From: Winogradskyella sp. J14-2
GTDB taxonomy: Bacteria; Bacteroidota; Bacteroidia; Flavobacteriales; Flavobacteriaceae
Direction: 5' to 3'
Length of the DNA stretch: 64,000 bases
Assembly (NCBI RefSeq): GCF_001971725.1
Contig: NZ_CP019388.1
Coordinates: 1,860,001-1,924,000, forward strand
In this document: positions 8,669-17,435 of the stretch, piece by piece
How positions within the stretch are numbered: position 1 is the first letter of the stretch
Layout: every line of letters starts with the position of its first letter
Notes under the pieces: model-generated
What the model was told of the DNA's origin: nothing
Databases searched by the model: none
The model's input: only the letters and a program-made list of their open reading frames with translations
Program-made: the position numbers and the translations under genes

Positions 8669-11600
8669 ATGAAAAAGATTACACTATTCTTATTTCTGCT
8701 TTCATTTGTTGCAATTACAAATTTACAAGCGCAAATAACTACTTTTCCATACACGGAAGACTTTGAGTCTGGTGATGGTGGTTGGGTGGCCAACAACACA
8801 ACTAACGGATCTTGGGCCTTAGGTACACCAGCTGCTCCTATTATTAATAGTGCAGCTTCTGGAACAAATGCTTGGGTTACCAACCTCACAGGTACCTACA
8901 ATACAAACGAAGACTCTTGGGTTACAAGTCCTGTATTTGACTTCTCATCGTTGTCTGCACCTTCGATAGAATTGAACATATGGTATGATGCCGAGTTTAG
9001 TTGGGATGGTGCGGTGCTTCAATCTTCAATTGATGGAGGTACTACATGGGCTAATGTTGGCTCTAATGGCGATCCAAACAACTGGTATACTGATGACACA
9101 ATTAATGGTAATCCTGGGGGTCAACAAGTAGGATGGTCTGGTACTGGTGCAGCTGGCACTAATGCCTGGGTTATTGCAAGACATGCGCTAACAGGTCTTG
9201 GTGGCCAACCCAATGTTATCTTTAGAATTGCTTTTGGTTCCGATGGTTCTGTTGTAGATGAAGGTTTTGCTTTTGATGATGTAACTATTTTTGAAGTTTC
9301 ATGTCCAGAGCCAACCGACGTTACCTTATCTGCCGTTACTGAAACAACTGCTGATGTCACCTGGTCTGCTGGTGGCTCTGAAACAATTTGGAATTTAGAG
9401 TGGGGAATTGCTGGTTTTACACCTGGAACAGGTACAATAGAAAATGGATTAACAGCAACATCCTTTAACTTTTCGGGTCTCACAGTAGGCACTTCTTACG
9501 ATATTTACTTAGTTGCAGATTGTGGTGGTGGTTCAACATCAAGTGTTGTGGGCCCTATCACTTTCAACACTGCCGTTCCTGGCGGGTCTTGTGCGTCTGC
9601 ATTTCCTATGGCTGTAGAGATAGACTGTGACACAGCAACTCCAACTACTTTCGATTTTAGTATTGCAGAAGATATTGACGCTGCCGATGAAAATCCTAGT
9701 TGTGATGGTTTTGGAAACTGGGGATATTGGGTGAGTTTTACCGCTCCAACTGTGGGTTCGGTTATTTTTAATTTTACTGGAGCTGCCGATGGTGTAGGAT
9801 TAGAGGTTTTAGATGCTTGTAATGGTGCGTCACTTGGATGTTTCAATAACACCTTTGATGCTGGTGAAAGCTCTGATATTATTGGTGGTTTAACACCTGG
9901 TGATACATATTATGCTGTAATTTGGAGTGACACTCAGGCTGGAGTCGCAGATGTTTGTATTGAAGAAGGACCAACTTGTACTTTTCCGACCAATTTGGCT
10001 GCAGCTAACTTTACTACTGACGGCGCAGAACTAAGTTGGACAGAAAATGGTACAGCTACTGTATGGAATATTGAGATTGTGCCTTCTGGAGATACACCCA
10101 CTGGTGTTCCTACTGTAACAGGAGTAACTAATCCTTATACTATAACTGGTTTAATGGCTAGTACAGATTATGACTTTTACGTTCAAGCAGATTGTGGCGG
10201 TGGTGACACTAGCGATTTTTCAGCTGCCTTTACGTTTACAACTGCTTGCGATGTCTTCACGCCAGATTATCTAGAGCAATTTGATACCATAATCCCAACT
10301 TGTTGGGATGAAGCTGACAGTGGCGATGCCTCTACAGGACCTGGTGATTTTGGCGCTGGTGCATGGGGCGCTGATGGTTTCTTAAATAATGGCTTTACAG
10401 GCGCTTACAAAATAAACCTATGGGTAGCTTCAAAAAGCGATTGGATCATCTCCCCTCAGTTTGACCTAACGGGTGGCCCATTTCAGGTTGAATTCGATTT
10501 TGGTATTATGCAGTTCGGTAGCTCTACCAATGCGGGTACTCTAGGCTCTGACGATATTGTTCAACTGCTCATCACTAATGACAATGGCGCCTCTTGGACA
10601 CCACTACTAACCTACGACAGTACCTCTGTAGTACCTGCTACCGGTGAACACCCAGTGATTACCTTAGAGGCTTACGCCGGTCAAACCGTACAGTTCGGTA
10701 TCCTTGGCTCTGAAGGTACTGTAGACGACCCTGAAGATAACGATGTCTTTGTAGACAACTTCAGGGTAAGGGGTATTCCTACTTGTCCTGAACCAACCGA
10801 TCTAACTTCTAACAACCTAAGTCTAACCGAAACTGAGGTTGGCTGGACTGAAACAGGAACTTCTACGGTATGGAACATAGAATACGGCCCTGCAGGATTT
10901 ACTCCAGGTACAGGTACATTAGTTAACGGTGTTACTACAAACCCCTTTGTACTAACAGGTTTAATTTCCGATACTGACTATGAATTCTATGTGCAAGCGC
11001 AATGTGACCCAACAAACTTAAGCTCATTTGCAGGTCCTGGTTCCTTCTTTACTGGATATTGCCAATCTGAACCAACAAGTAATGATGGGCAAGGGGTAAC
11101 CAATGTTACCATTGGTTTCACGGATTTCCCAAGTTTAGGAGATGTTACTTACGAAGATCAAACGTCACCGACAGTAAATGTTTTTCAAGGAATAGAAACC
11201 AACGTAGCCGTTACTTTTGCTACAGGATTTACATACGACACTAACATCTGGATAGATTTTAATGATAACCTAGTTTTTGAAGATACTGAACTTGTCTTTT
11301 CTGGGGAATCTACTAACGCTAATCCAACAACATTAGACGCTTCATTTATTATGCCATTAACAGCACCTTTGGGTGTTCATAGAATGCGTATTGGTACGGC
11401 AGATGCAGGCCAAGATCCACCAAACCCTTGTTATAATGGTAGTTGGGGAGTTACTTTAGATTTTACAGTTAATATTGAAGAATTAACATGTACCTTACCA
11501 GAAGCTGCATTTACAGTAAATACTGATTGTGACAATAATCAATTTTTTATAGATGTCAATGTTACCGATATGGGTGATGCAACCTCTTTAGAAATTTCAA

Positions 11601-14272
11601 ACGATTTTGACGCCAGCACAGTACAAGCTTTAGCTACGGGTATTTATCAGGCTGGACCTTTCCCTTTTGGAAATACAGTTAAAATATTTGTTGCTAATGA
11701 GCAAAATAATAATTGTACCATAAGTAGTGAATTCTTTGAGATATTGGCATGTCCACCTAGTAATGATGAATGCTCTACAGCTACTGTAGCCGTAGTTAAT
11801 GCGGATGAAAGTTGTAATGCCGTTAATCCAGGAACTATTCTAGCGGCAACACCATCAGGAATTCCTAATGGAAGTTGTAGTGGTAATCCTGACGATGATG
11901 TTTGGTTTGAATTTACAGCTCTTGGCGATCAACAAATCATAGATATTCAAAATATAACTGGTGGCACTACTAACTTAGATCATGCCCTTTATGAAGGAGA
12001 TTGTAATAACCTAACTGAGATTTACTGCTCAGATGATACCTTTAGTCTTACACCTTCATTAATCGTTGGTAACACTTATTACCTCAGAATTTTCTCTGCG
12101 GGAAGCTCTAGTGAAACTAGTACGTTTGACTTGTGCATAAGTACATTAGGTACTCCAACATATTGTTTAGATGCATTGCCAATTTGTGCTGATCCATCAA
12201 TACAGTACGAAAGTATTGTTGGTGACCAAGTTGCTCCACCATATTTAGATTATGATTGTCTCTTTTCACAACCAGATCCGCAATGGAATACAATTTTATT
12301 CGATGAAGCGGGTGACTATGTATTTAGTTTAGACCAAACAAGCACAACAGGCACACCTTTAGATATTGATTTTATTGTTTGGGGTCCTTTTGTTAATCAG
12401 CAAGACGGATGTGTCGATTTACTGCCCGAAACCATAGCAGACTGTAGTTATTCTGCAACAGCAAGTGAAACTATTACTCTTACAGGAGTGCCAGCAAATT
12501 CAGTTTACGTTATATTAATAACTAACTTCTCTCAACAAGCCGGTTTCTATACCTTTACACAAGATTCTGGACCGCTAGACGGTACAAACTGTGATGTTGT
12601 ATGTGATGTTACTTTAGCCTTAGAAGGTGCTGATATTGAAGATGATATTGAAGATCCTTTAGTGCCAGATGAAACTTTTGAGTTTTGTGGTTTTGAGAGT
12701 GTAGAGCTTACAGCTAGTACGTTTTATGATGTAGACGAGTTCAGATGGTATCAAGATGGGTTTATTATTCCCGATTATAACCTCCCAAATCTCACCGTAA
12801 CCGAATCTGGAACGTATCAGGTACAAGTACTTGGTGGAATTTGTGATCAGAGCGAAACATATTTCTCTGCTTTAATAGATGTTAAACTATATGATGAATC
12901 CCCAAACATAGATCCTCAAAGCATTATTGTTTGTGATGGTCTGGAAGCAGATGGTACAGAAATTTTTGATCTAGATGCTTTAACAGATTCATTAGGTTTA
13001 GGATCAGATTTTGCAGTAAGCTATTATACTAGTACTGCTGATGCTAATCAGGCAATTAACCCTGTGTCATCACCATACACGTCTGCCGGAGAAACCTTAA
13101 TTATAAGAATAGAAGATGTAGCTGCTCAAGCCGACAACTTCTTAGGTTGTAGACAACTTTCTGAAGTTAATCTGGTAGTACAACCAGCACCCGAAATAGG
13201 TGCGCCAATGGATTTAGAAACTTGTTCTGCTAGCACATCGGCTGAATTCTCTTTAACAGATAATGATATTGCCGTGTTAAATGGATTAAATGCCGCAGAT
13301 TATACCATTTCTTACCATACAAGTACGGAAGATGCTGAGGCTGCCGCGGGAGAACTTACATCCCCTTACATTGGTATGAACGCTGAAATTATATATGTCC
13401 GTCTAGAAGATAATACTACAGGGTGTTATAATGTTGCTTCTTTCAGCCTTATTATAAACGCTCCTTCACAAACAGCAACCAGTCAAAACATAGAGGAATG
13501 TGATGATTCTGACGGTTTTATCGATGATATGGCTGATTTTGATTTAGATGCGCATACCAGTATTGTTTTAGGTACGCAAGATGGATCGAGTTACAACGTT
13601 TCATATCATAGTTCTCAAGAGGATGCTGAGAATAATGTTAATGCATTACCTGGGTTATACACTTCAGGAAGTACAACAGTATATGTAAGAGTTGAAGATG
13701 TAACACTTTCAAATTGTTATGTTGTAAATTCATTTGAATTAATAGTTAATACTGTTCCCCAAGCAACATTTGATCCTCAGTTTGAATATGAAGTTTGTCC
13801 TAATGCTACCGTACCAGTTACCATAGGCATTATCCCAGACAACTTCACTACTGCTGATGTTTCTGTTACTTGGTTATTAGATGATGTGGTGATAGCAGGA
13901 GCTAGTGGCTTAACCTTAGAGACCGTTTTAGTTTCGGGAGATTATTCCGCCGAAATTACGTTCAATGCCACTGGTTGTACTAACACCGTAACCACTTTTG
14001 TAGAAGAATTAGAATCCTGTATATTCCCAGAGGGTATATCACCAAATAACGACGACCTTAATGACAGCTTTGACTTAAGTAGTTTTAACGTTGTCAGGCT
14101 AGAGATCTTCAACAGAAATGGTACCCTTGTGTATTCTAAAACCAACTACGTCGACGAATGGGAAGGCCAGACCAACGACGGCGAAGAGCTTCCAGTGGGC
14201 ACCTACTTCTACACCGTCGTGTACGAAGGCGGATCCAAATCGAAAACAGGATGGGTATACATCAACAAATAA
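8669..14272 (+). CDS. Giant T9SS type B adhesin 1
   Basis: A 1867-aa secreted multidomain surface protein. Rough order: signal peptide 1-21; MAM/jelly-roll-like region 22-210; fibronectin III 211-301; PPC-like domain 306-433; fibronectin III 437-525; second jelly-roll-like domain 527-705; fibronectin III 706-797; GEVED domain about 797-935; PPC-like domain 1028-1155; a further beta region to 1310; Ig-like 1320-1410; three related repeats of the SYHTSTEDAE type 1412-1695; and a C-terminal gliding-motility/T9SS type B sorting domain (about 1786-1867) with PEGISPNNDD, VVRLEIFNRNG and a VGTYFY ending. Type B substrates need a cognate PorP/SprF protein, and one follows 31 nt downstream. Residues of about 527-807 and 1697-1867 are almost identical to adhesin 2 at the DNA level, while the rest differs. 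The ligand is unknown. Confidence 0.92.
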   Translation: MKKITLFLFLLSFVAITNLQAQITTFPYTEDFESGDGGWVANNTTNGSWALGTPAAPIINSAASGTNAWVTNLTGTYNTNEDSWVTSPVFDFSSLSAPSIELNIWYDAEFSWDGAVLQSSIDGGTTWANVGSNGDPNNWYTDDTINGNPGGQQVGWSGTGAAGTNAWVIARHALTGLGGQPNVIFRIAFGSDGSVVDEGFAFDDVTIFEVSCPEPTDVTLSAVTETTADVTWSAGGSETIWNLEWGIAGFTPGTGTIENGLTATSFNFSGLTVGTSYDIYLVADCGGGSTSSVVGPITFNTAVPGGSCASAFPMAVEIDCDTATPTTFDFSIAEDIDAADENPSCDGFGNWGYWVSFTAPTVGSVIFNFTGAADGVGLEVLDACNGASLGCFNNTFDAGESSDIIGGLTPGDTYYAVIWSDTQAGVADVCIEEGPTCTFPTNLAAANFTTDGAELSWTENGTATVWNIEIVPSGDTPTGVPTVTGVTNPYTITGLMASTDYDFYVQADCGGGDTSDFSAAFTFTTACDVFTPDYLEQFDTIIPTCWDEADSGDASTGPGDFGAGAWGADGFLNNGFTGAYKINLWVASKSDWIISPQFDLTGGPFQVEFDFGIMQFGSSTNAGTLGSDDIVQLLITNDNGASWTPLLTYDSTSVVPATGEHPVITLEAYAGQTVQFGILGSEGTVDDPEDNDVFVDNFRVRGIPTCPEPTDLTSNNLSLTETEVGWTETGTSTVWNIEYGPAGFTPGTGTLVNGVTTNPFVLTGLISDTDYEFYVQAQCDPTNLSSFAGPGSFFTGYCQSEPTSNDGQGVTNVTIGFTDFPSLGDVTYEDQTSPTVNVFQGIETNVAVTFATGFTYDTNIWIDFNDNLVFEDTELVFSGESTNANPTTLDASFIMPLTAPLGVHRMRIGTADAGQDPPNPCYNGSWGVTLDFTVNIEELTCTLPEAAFTVNTDCDNNQFFIDVNVTDMGDATSLEISNDFDASTVQALATGIYQAGPFPFGNTVKIFVANEQNNNCTISSEFFEILACPPSNDECSTATVAVVNADESCNAVNPGTILAATPSGIPNGSCSGNPDDDVWFEFTALGDQQIIDIQNITGGTTNLDHALYEGDCNNLTEIYCSDDTFSLTPSLIVGNTYYLRIFSAGSSSETSTFDLCISTLGTPTYCLDALPICADPSIQYESIVGDQVAPPYLDYDCLFSQPDPQWNTILFDEAGDYVFSLDQTSTTGTPLDIDFIVWGPFVNQQDGCVDLLPETIADCSYSATASETITLTGVPANSVYVILITNFSQQAGFYTFTQDSGPLDGTNCDVVCDVTLALEGADIEDDIEDPLVPDETFEFCGFESVELTASTFYDVDEFRWYQDGFIIPDYNLPNLTVTESGTYQVQVLGGICDQSETYFSALIDVKLYDESPNIDPQSIIVCDGLEADGTEIFDLDALTDSLGLGSDFAVSYYTSTADANQAINPVSSPYTSAGETLIIRIEDVAAQADNFLGCRQLSEVNLVVQPAPEIGAPMDLETCSASTSAEFSLTDNDIAVLNGLNAADYTISYHTSTEDAEAAAGELTSPYIGMNAEIIYVRLEDNTTGCYNVASFSLIINAPSQTATSQNIEECDDSDGFIDDMADFDLDAHTSIVLGTQDGSSYNVSYHSSQEDAENNVNALPGLYTSGSTTVYVRVEDVTLSNCYVVNSFELIVNTVPQATFDPQFEYEVCPNATVPVTIGIIPDNFTTADVSVTWLLDDVVIAGASGLTLETVLVSGDYSAEITFNATGCTNTVTTFVEELESCIFPEGISPNNDDLNDSFDLSSFNVVRLEIFNRNGTLVYSKTNYVDEWEGQTNDGEELPVGTYFYTVVYEGGSKSKTGWVYINK
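10246..11088 (+). repeat. Near-identical 843-bp module B, copy 1
   Basis: This in-frame block (jelly-roll-like domain, a fibronectin III domain and the start of GEVED) matches 18962-19804 with only 5 mismatches by eye, one of them changing a residue (Thr to Ala). The offset is 8716 bp, not the 8671 bp of repeat A, so the two blocks were copied or converted separately. Sequence on both sides is clearly diverged. Confidence 0.93.
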
Positions 14273-14303
14273 CAATCGACTAACTGAATCAACTTAAACC
14301 ATA

Positions 14304-15215
14304 ATGAAAAAACTCACGATAATAGCGGTTCTGCTCATCGCACTACAAATGTACGGGCAACAAGACCCTCAGTACACGCAGTACATGTACAACATGAACA
14401 TCATGAACCCTGCCTATGCTGGTTCTAGAGAAAACCTCTCTTTCGGATTATTATACAGAAACCAATGGTCTAAAATCGATGGCGGACCCGAAACCGGAAC
14501 CTTCTTCGGCCACGCGCCAATTGGAAACAATCTAGGTATGGGCGTATCATTGATCGCAGATCAAATAGGCCCTGTTAAAGAAACCAATGCCTATATCGAT
14601 GTATCTTATACCCTAAAATTGGGTGGTGAACACCGCTTGGCGTTCGGTGTTAAAGCCGGTGCTACGTTTCACGACATCAACCTTACAAGTGGCAACGTAG
14701 ATGTTATCGACCAAGGTGACCCCTTTTTTGGAATAGGTATCAACGAAACCACACCAAACATCGGTGCTGGGCTCTTTTACTATACAAACAAGTATTACTT
14801 GTCCTTATCGGTACCCAACATGCTCGCATCGGTTCACTTAGATTCTAACGGAAACAAAATAGGTTCTGAAACACAGCACTATTTCCTAACCGGTGGCTAT
14901 GTCTTTGACCTGTCACCAAATACGGAACTAAAGCCATCTTTTATGGTAAAGTCCGCATTTGATGCACCAACGTCTTTTGATGTAAACCTCAACGCTAGGT
15001 TCTTCAAAAAATTTGAAATCGGCGCCTCTTACAGATTGGATGACTCATTCTCTGGGCTGGTTAACTTTGCCCTGTCTCCATCCCTAAGAGTTGGGTATGC
15101 CTATGATGCCGTCTCTTCAGATATCAAAGCCTTCGCACCAGCATCGCACGAGGTCATGCTGCTGTTCGACCTTAATTTCCCGAAACGCGTCTCTCGTTCA
15201 CCTAGATACTTTTAA
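14304..15215 (+). CDS. PorP/SprF family T9SS membrane protein, copy 1
   Basis: A 303-aa outer membrane beta-barrel protein of the PorP/SprF family. It has a signal peptide ending near MYGQ, the family's QDPQYTQYMYN motif at about residues 20-30, NPAYAGSR at about 36, and repeated amphipathic strands to an aromatic terminus (SPRYF). SprF-type proteins are needed for secretion or surface anchoring of type B adhesins, which fits its place 31 nt after such an adhesin. It is identical in protein sequence to the copy at 22975, with one silent change noticed. Codons here are richer in C-ending forms than in the adhesin body. Confidence 0.93.
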   Translation: MKKLTIIAVLLIALQMYGQQDPQYTQYMYNMNIMNPAYAGSRENLSFGLLYRNQWSKIDGGPETGTFFGHAPIGNNLGMGVSLIADQIGPVKETNAYIDVSYTLKLGGEHRLAFGVKAGATFHDINLTSGNVDVIDQGDPFFGIGINETTPNIGAGLFYYTNKYYLSLSVPNMLASVHLDSNGNKIGSETQHYFLTGGYVFDLSPNTELKPSFMVKSAFDAPTSFDVNLNARFFKKFEIGASYRLDDSFSGLVNFALSPSLRVGYAYDAVSSDIKAFAPASHEVMLLFDLNFPKRVSRSPRYF

Positions 15216-15234
15216 CCGGTTAAGCTAAACTATT

Positions 15235-17148
15235 ATGAAAAACTTAAAAATACTTTTATTTATAACGTTGATGAGTGGTATATGCTTAACCGCTCAAAAC
15301 AAGAACACTAAAAAAGCGGACAAAGAATTTGCCAGATTCGAATACGTAGATGCCGCCCAAAGCTACAAGAAACTAATTGACAAAGGTGAAGGCTCTGCAT
15401 ACGTTTATGGCCAATTGGCAGAATGTTACTACAACATCTTCGATACCGTTGAAGCAGAAAAATGGTACGCCAAAGCTTTAGAAAGCAGTGACAATCCCGA
15501 GATGATCTATAAATATTCTGAAATGCTTAAGGCCAACGGAAAGTATGAAGAGTCTAATAAGCAAATGGAAAAATTTGCTTCTATGCGTCCATCCGATAAC
15601 AGGGCAACTGCTTTTAGAAAAAACCCTAACTACTTACCGAAGATTTTAGAGCAAGGCAAAAAATTTAATGTTCAGGATGCTGGGTTCAATACCGCTCAAT
15701 CTGATTTTGGTGGTATTGAAAACGATGGTAAACTTTATATTACATCTGCAAGAAATGACAACCGTAAAACTTACGGTTGGAACGAAGAACCATTCTTAGA
15801 TATTTATACACTGACTAAAAACTCGGATGGTTCTTATGGTACAGCAACCTTAATGAACGATAAAATCAATACCAAGTACCACGAGGGGCTGGTATCTTTT
15901 ACTCCAGATGGTAAAACAATGTATTTTTCTAGAGAAAGTTACTTTGAAAAAGATTTTCAAAAAGATTCTTTAAGCAAAGTTCGTTATAGCCAGTTATATT
16001 TATTTAAAGCTACTAAGTTGGGAAGTGATTGGGATTCGGTTGAAAGCTTAGATATAAATAGCGAAAATTATTCTGTTAAAAATCCTTCTGTAAGTGCAGA
16101 TGGCTCTACCTTATATTTTTCATCGAATATGCCTGGTGGTTATGGTAACTTTGACCTTTATAAAGCACCAATCAATGAAGATGGTACTTTGGGCGAGCCT
16201 GAAAACCTAGGGCAAAAAGTTAATACTGAAGGCCAAGAAATGTTCCCTTACATAAGTAGTAACAATACGCTTTATTTCTCATCTAACGGTCATTTAGGAC
16301 TAGGTGGTATGGATGTGTTCTATACTAAAGTGATAGATGGTAAAATGGCACCTGTAAGAAATATTGGTATTCCTATTAACAGTAATGGTGATGACTTTGC
16401 CTTCATCATTAACGAAGAAACAGAAGAAGGTTTTGTATCTTCTAACAGAGAGGGCGGACAAGGAAGTGATGACGTTTACGCCTTTAAAAAATTGCAACCA
16501 CTTTGTGATGTTCTGATAACCGCAACTGTCTTGGATGATAAAACAAGAACACCTGTAAATGGTGCTTCTGTTTCCTTATACGATGCTGATGGAAATAAAG
16601 TCGTTACCAAAACTACAAACAACGAAGGTGTGGCAGAATTTATAGTTGAGTGTGAACAAGACACGGAACTCGAAGTTGTAATGGAAGACTTTGAAAGCAA
16701 AAAAGTACCCGTGAAAGGAACAAGTGAAGAAGAATTAGCAGTTCAGATTTCTTTAGACCCAATAGAGAAAATCATGACTCCTGAAGAAATCGTACTAAAC
16801 CCTATTTATTTTGATTTTGATAAATCTAACATCACGGCACAGGCTGCTTTTGAACTCGACAAATTAGTACAGATCATGAACAAATACCCTGATTTGGTAA
16901 TTAATGCCACATCGCATACAGATAGTAGAGGATCTGATTCATACAACCAGAGACTATCTCAGCGCAGAGCTAAGAGCACTCAACAATACGTTATCTCTAA
17001 AGGTATCGACGCCTCGCGCATATCCGCAGAAGGTAAGGGTGAAAATGAACCTAAGATTAATTGCGGCTCTAACTGCACCGATGAACAACACGCTCAAAAC
17101 AGACGTTCTGAGTTTAAAATTGTGAGTGGAGGACCTCAAGCCAAATAG
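15235..17148 (+). CDS. OmpA family protein with TPR and PD40 repeats (PorE-like), copy 1
   Basis: A 637-aa envelope protein: signal peptide 1-20; TPR-like helices 25-130 (FEYVDAAQSYKKL, AEKWYAKALE); PD40/WD40-like beta-propeller repeats about 150-420 (LYFSSNMPGGYGNFDLYKA); a carboxypeptidase-regulatory-like domain from 424; and a C-terminal OmpA peptidoglycan-binding domain from about 522 (YFDFDKSNIT, HTDSRGS, NRRSEFKI). This order matches the T9SS component PorE and its many paralogues encoded beside PorP/SprF. It probably ties the barrel and adhesin to peptidoglycan. The only residue differing from the copy at 23906 is the last (Lys here, Gln there). Confidence 0.92.
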   Translation: MKNLKILLFITLMSGICLTAQNKNTKKADKEFARFEYVDAAQSYKKLIDKGEGSAYVYGQLAECYYNIFDTVEAEKWYAKALESSDNPEMIYKYSEMLKANGKYEESNKQMEKFASMRPSDNRATAFRKNPNYLPKILEQGKKFNVQDAGFNTAQSDFGGIENDGKLYITSARNDNRKTYGWNEEPFLDIYTLTKNSDGSYGTATLMNDKINTKYHEGLVSFTPDGKTMYFSRESYFEKDFQKDSLSKVRYSQLYLFKATKLGSDWDSVESLDINSENYSVKNPSVSADGSTLYFSSNMPGGYGNFDLYKAPINEDGTLGEPENLGQKVNTEGQEMFPYISSNNTLYFSSNGHLGLGGMDVFYTKVIDGKMAPVRNIGIPINSNGDDFAFIINEETEEGFVSSNREGGQGSDDVYAFKKLQPLCDVLITATVLDDKTRTPVNGASVSLYDADGNKVVTKTTNNEGVAEFIVECEQDTELEVVMEDFESKKVPVKGTSEEELAVQISLDPIEKIMTPEEIVLNPIYFDFDKSNITAQAAFELDKLVQIMNKYPDLVINATSHTDSRGSDSYNQRLSQRRAKSTQQYVISKGIDASRISAEGKGENEPKINCGSNCTDEQHAQNRRSEFKIVSGGPQAK

Positions 17149-17175
17149 TAAATTCAATAATATAAATAAAGTATA

Positions 17176-17203
17176 AACGCTCTGAGAAATCAGAGCGTTT
17201 TTT
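17176..17203 (+). terminator. Terminator of adhesin cassette 1
   Basis: A 10-bp GC-rich stem (AACGCTCTGA with TCAGAGCGTT), GAAA loop and six T. The identical structure closes cassette 2. The T9SS cassette therefore looks like a complete transcription unit. Confidence 0.9.
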
Positions 17204-17251
17204 AGTTATAGTTTCGAACAAAGCACCTTTAATCGAAGATAAAAGTATTTA

Positions 17252-17293
17252 ATCTATTATTGCGGTGTTGTTCAAATGTTAATACTCATTTTT
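17252..17293 (+). promoter_or_regulatory. Upstream box 2, shared by both adhesin genes
   Basis: ATCTATTAT, a 15-nt spacer and ATGTTAATACTCATTTTT. Counterpart of the box at 8486-8527, at 184 nt before the start codon (183 nt there). It lies outside repeat A, so its conservation is not a by-product of that duplication. Confidence 0.5.
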
Positions 17294-17379
17294 CTTAAAT
17301 TAACCCTAAAGAAAACAGTTAAGTGAAATACTTACTGTACTCTATAACTTCTAAAATACCAACCTATAAAAAAACCATT

Positions 17380-17405
17380 CCTTTCTAATTAAACTATTAG
17401 AAAGG
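17380..17405 (+). promoter_or_regulatory. Inverted repeat in the leader of adhesin gene 2
   Basis: CCTTTCTAAT and ATTAGAAAGG form a perfect 10-bp inverted repeat around a 6-nt centre, ending 30 nt before the ATG. It is the positional equivalent of 8613-8638, with the same total length of 26 nt, the same outer CCTTT/AAAGG arms and a swapped sixth base pair. Confidence 0.55.
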
Positions 17406-17435
17406 TTTAGTTATTTAGTAACAAAACTAAAAACT

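Larger units (their letters stand above)
13755..17209 (+). repeat. Near-identical 3455-bp direct repeat A, copy 1
   Basis: Matches 22426-25880 at a constant offset of 8671 bp with about 13 mismatches by eye. It covers the last 518 bp of the adhesin gene, the whole porP-like and ompA-like genes and the terminator. It begins at TTCCCCAAGC inside the adhesin gene and ends just past the terminator at TTTAGTTAT. The mismatches are almost all silent and cluster in the ompA-like gene. Confidence 0.95.
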
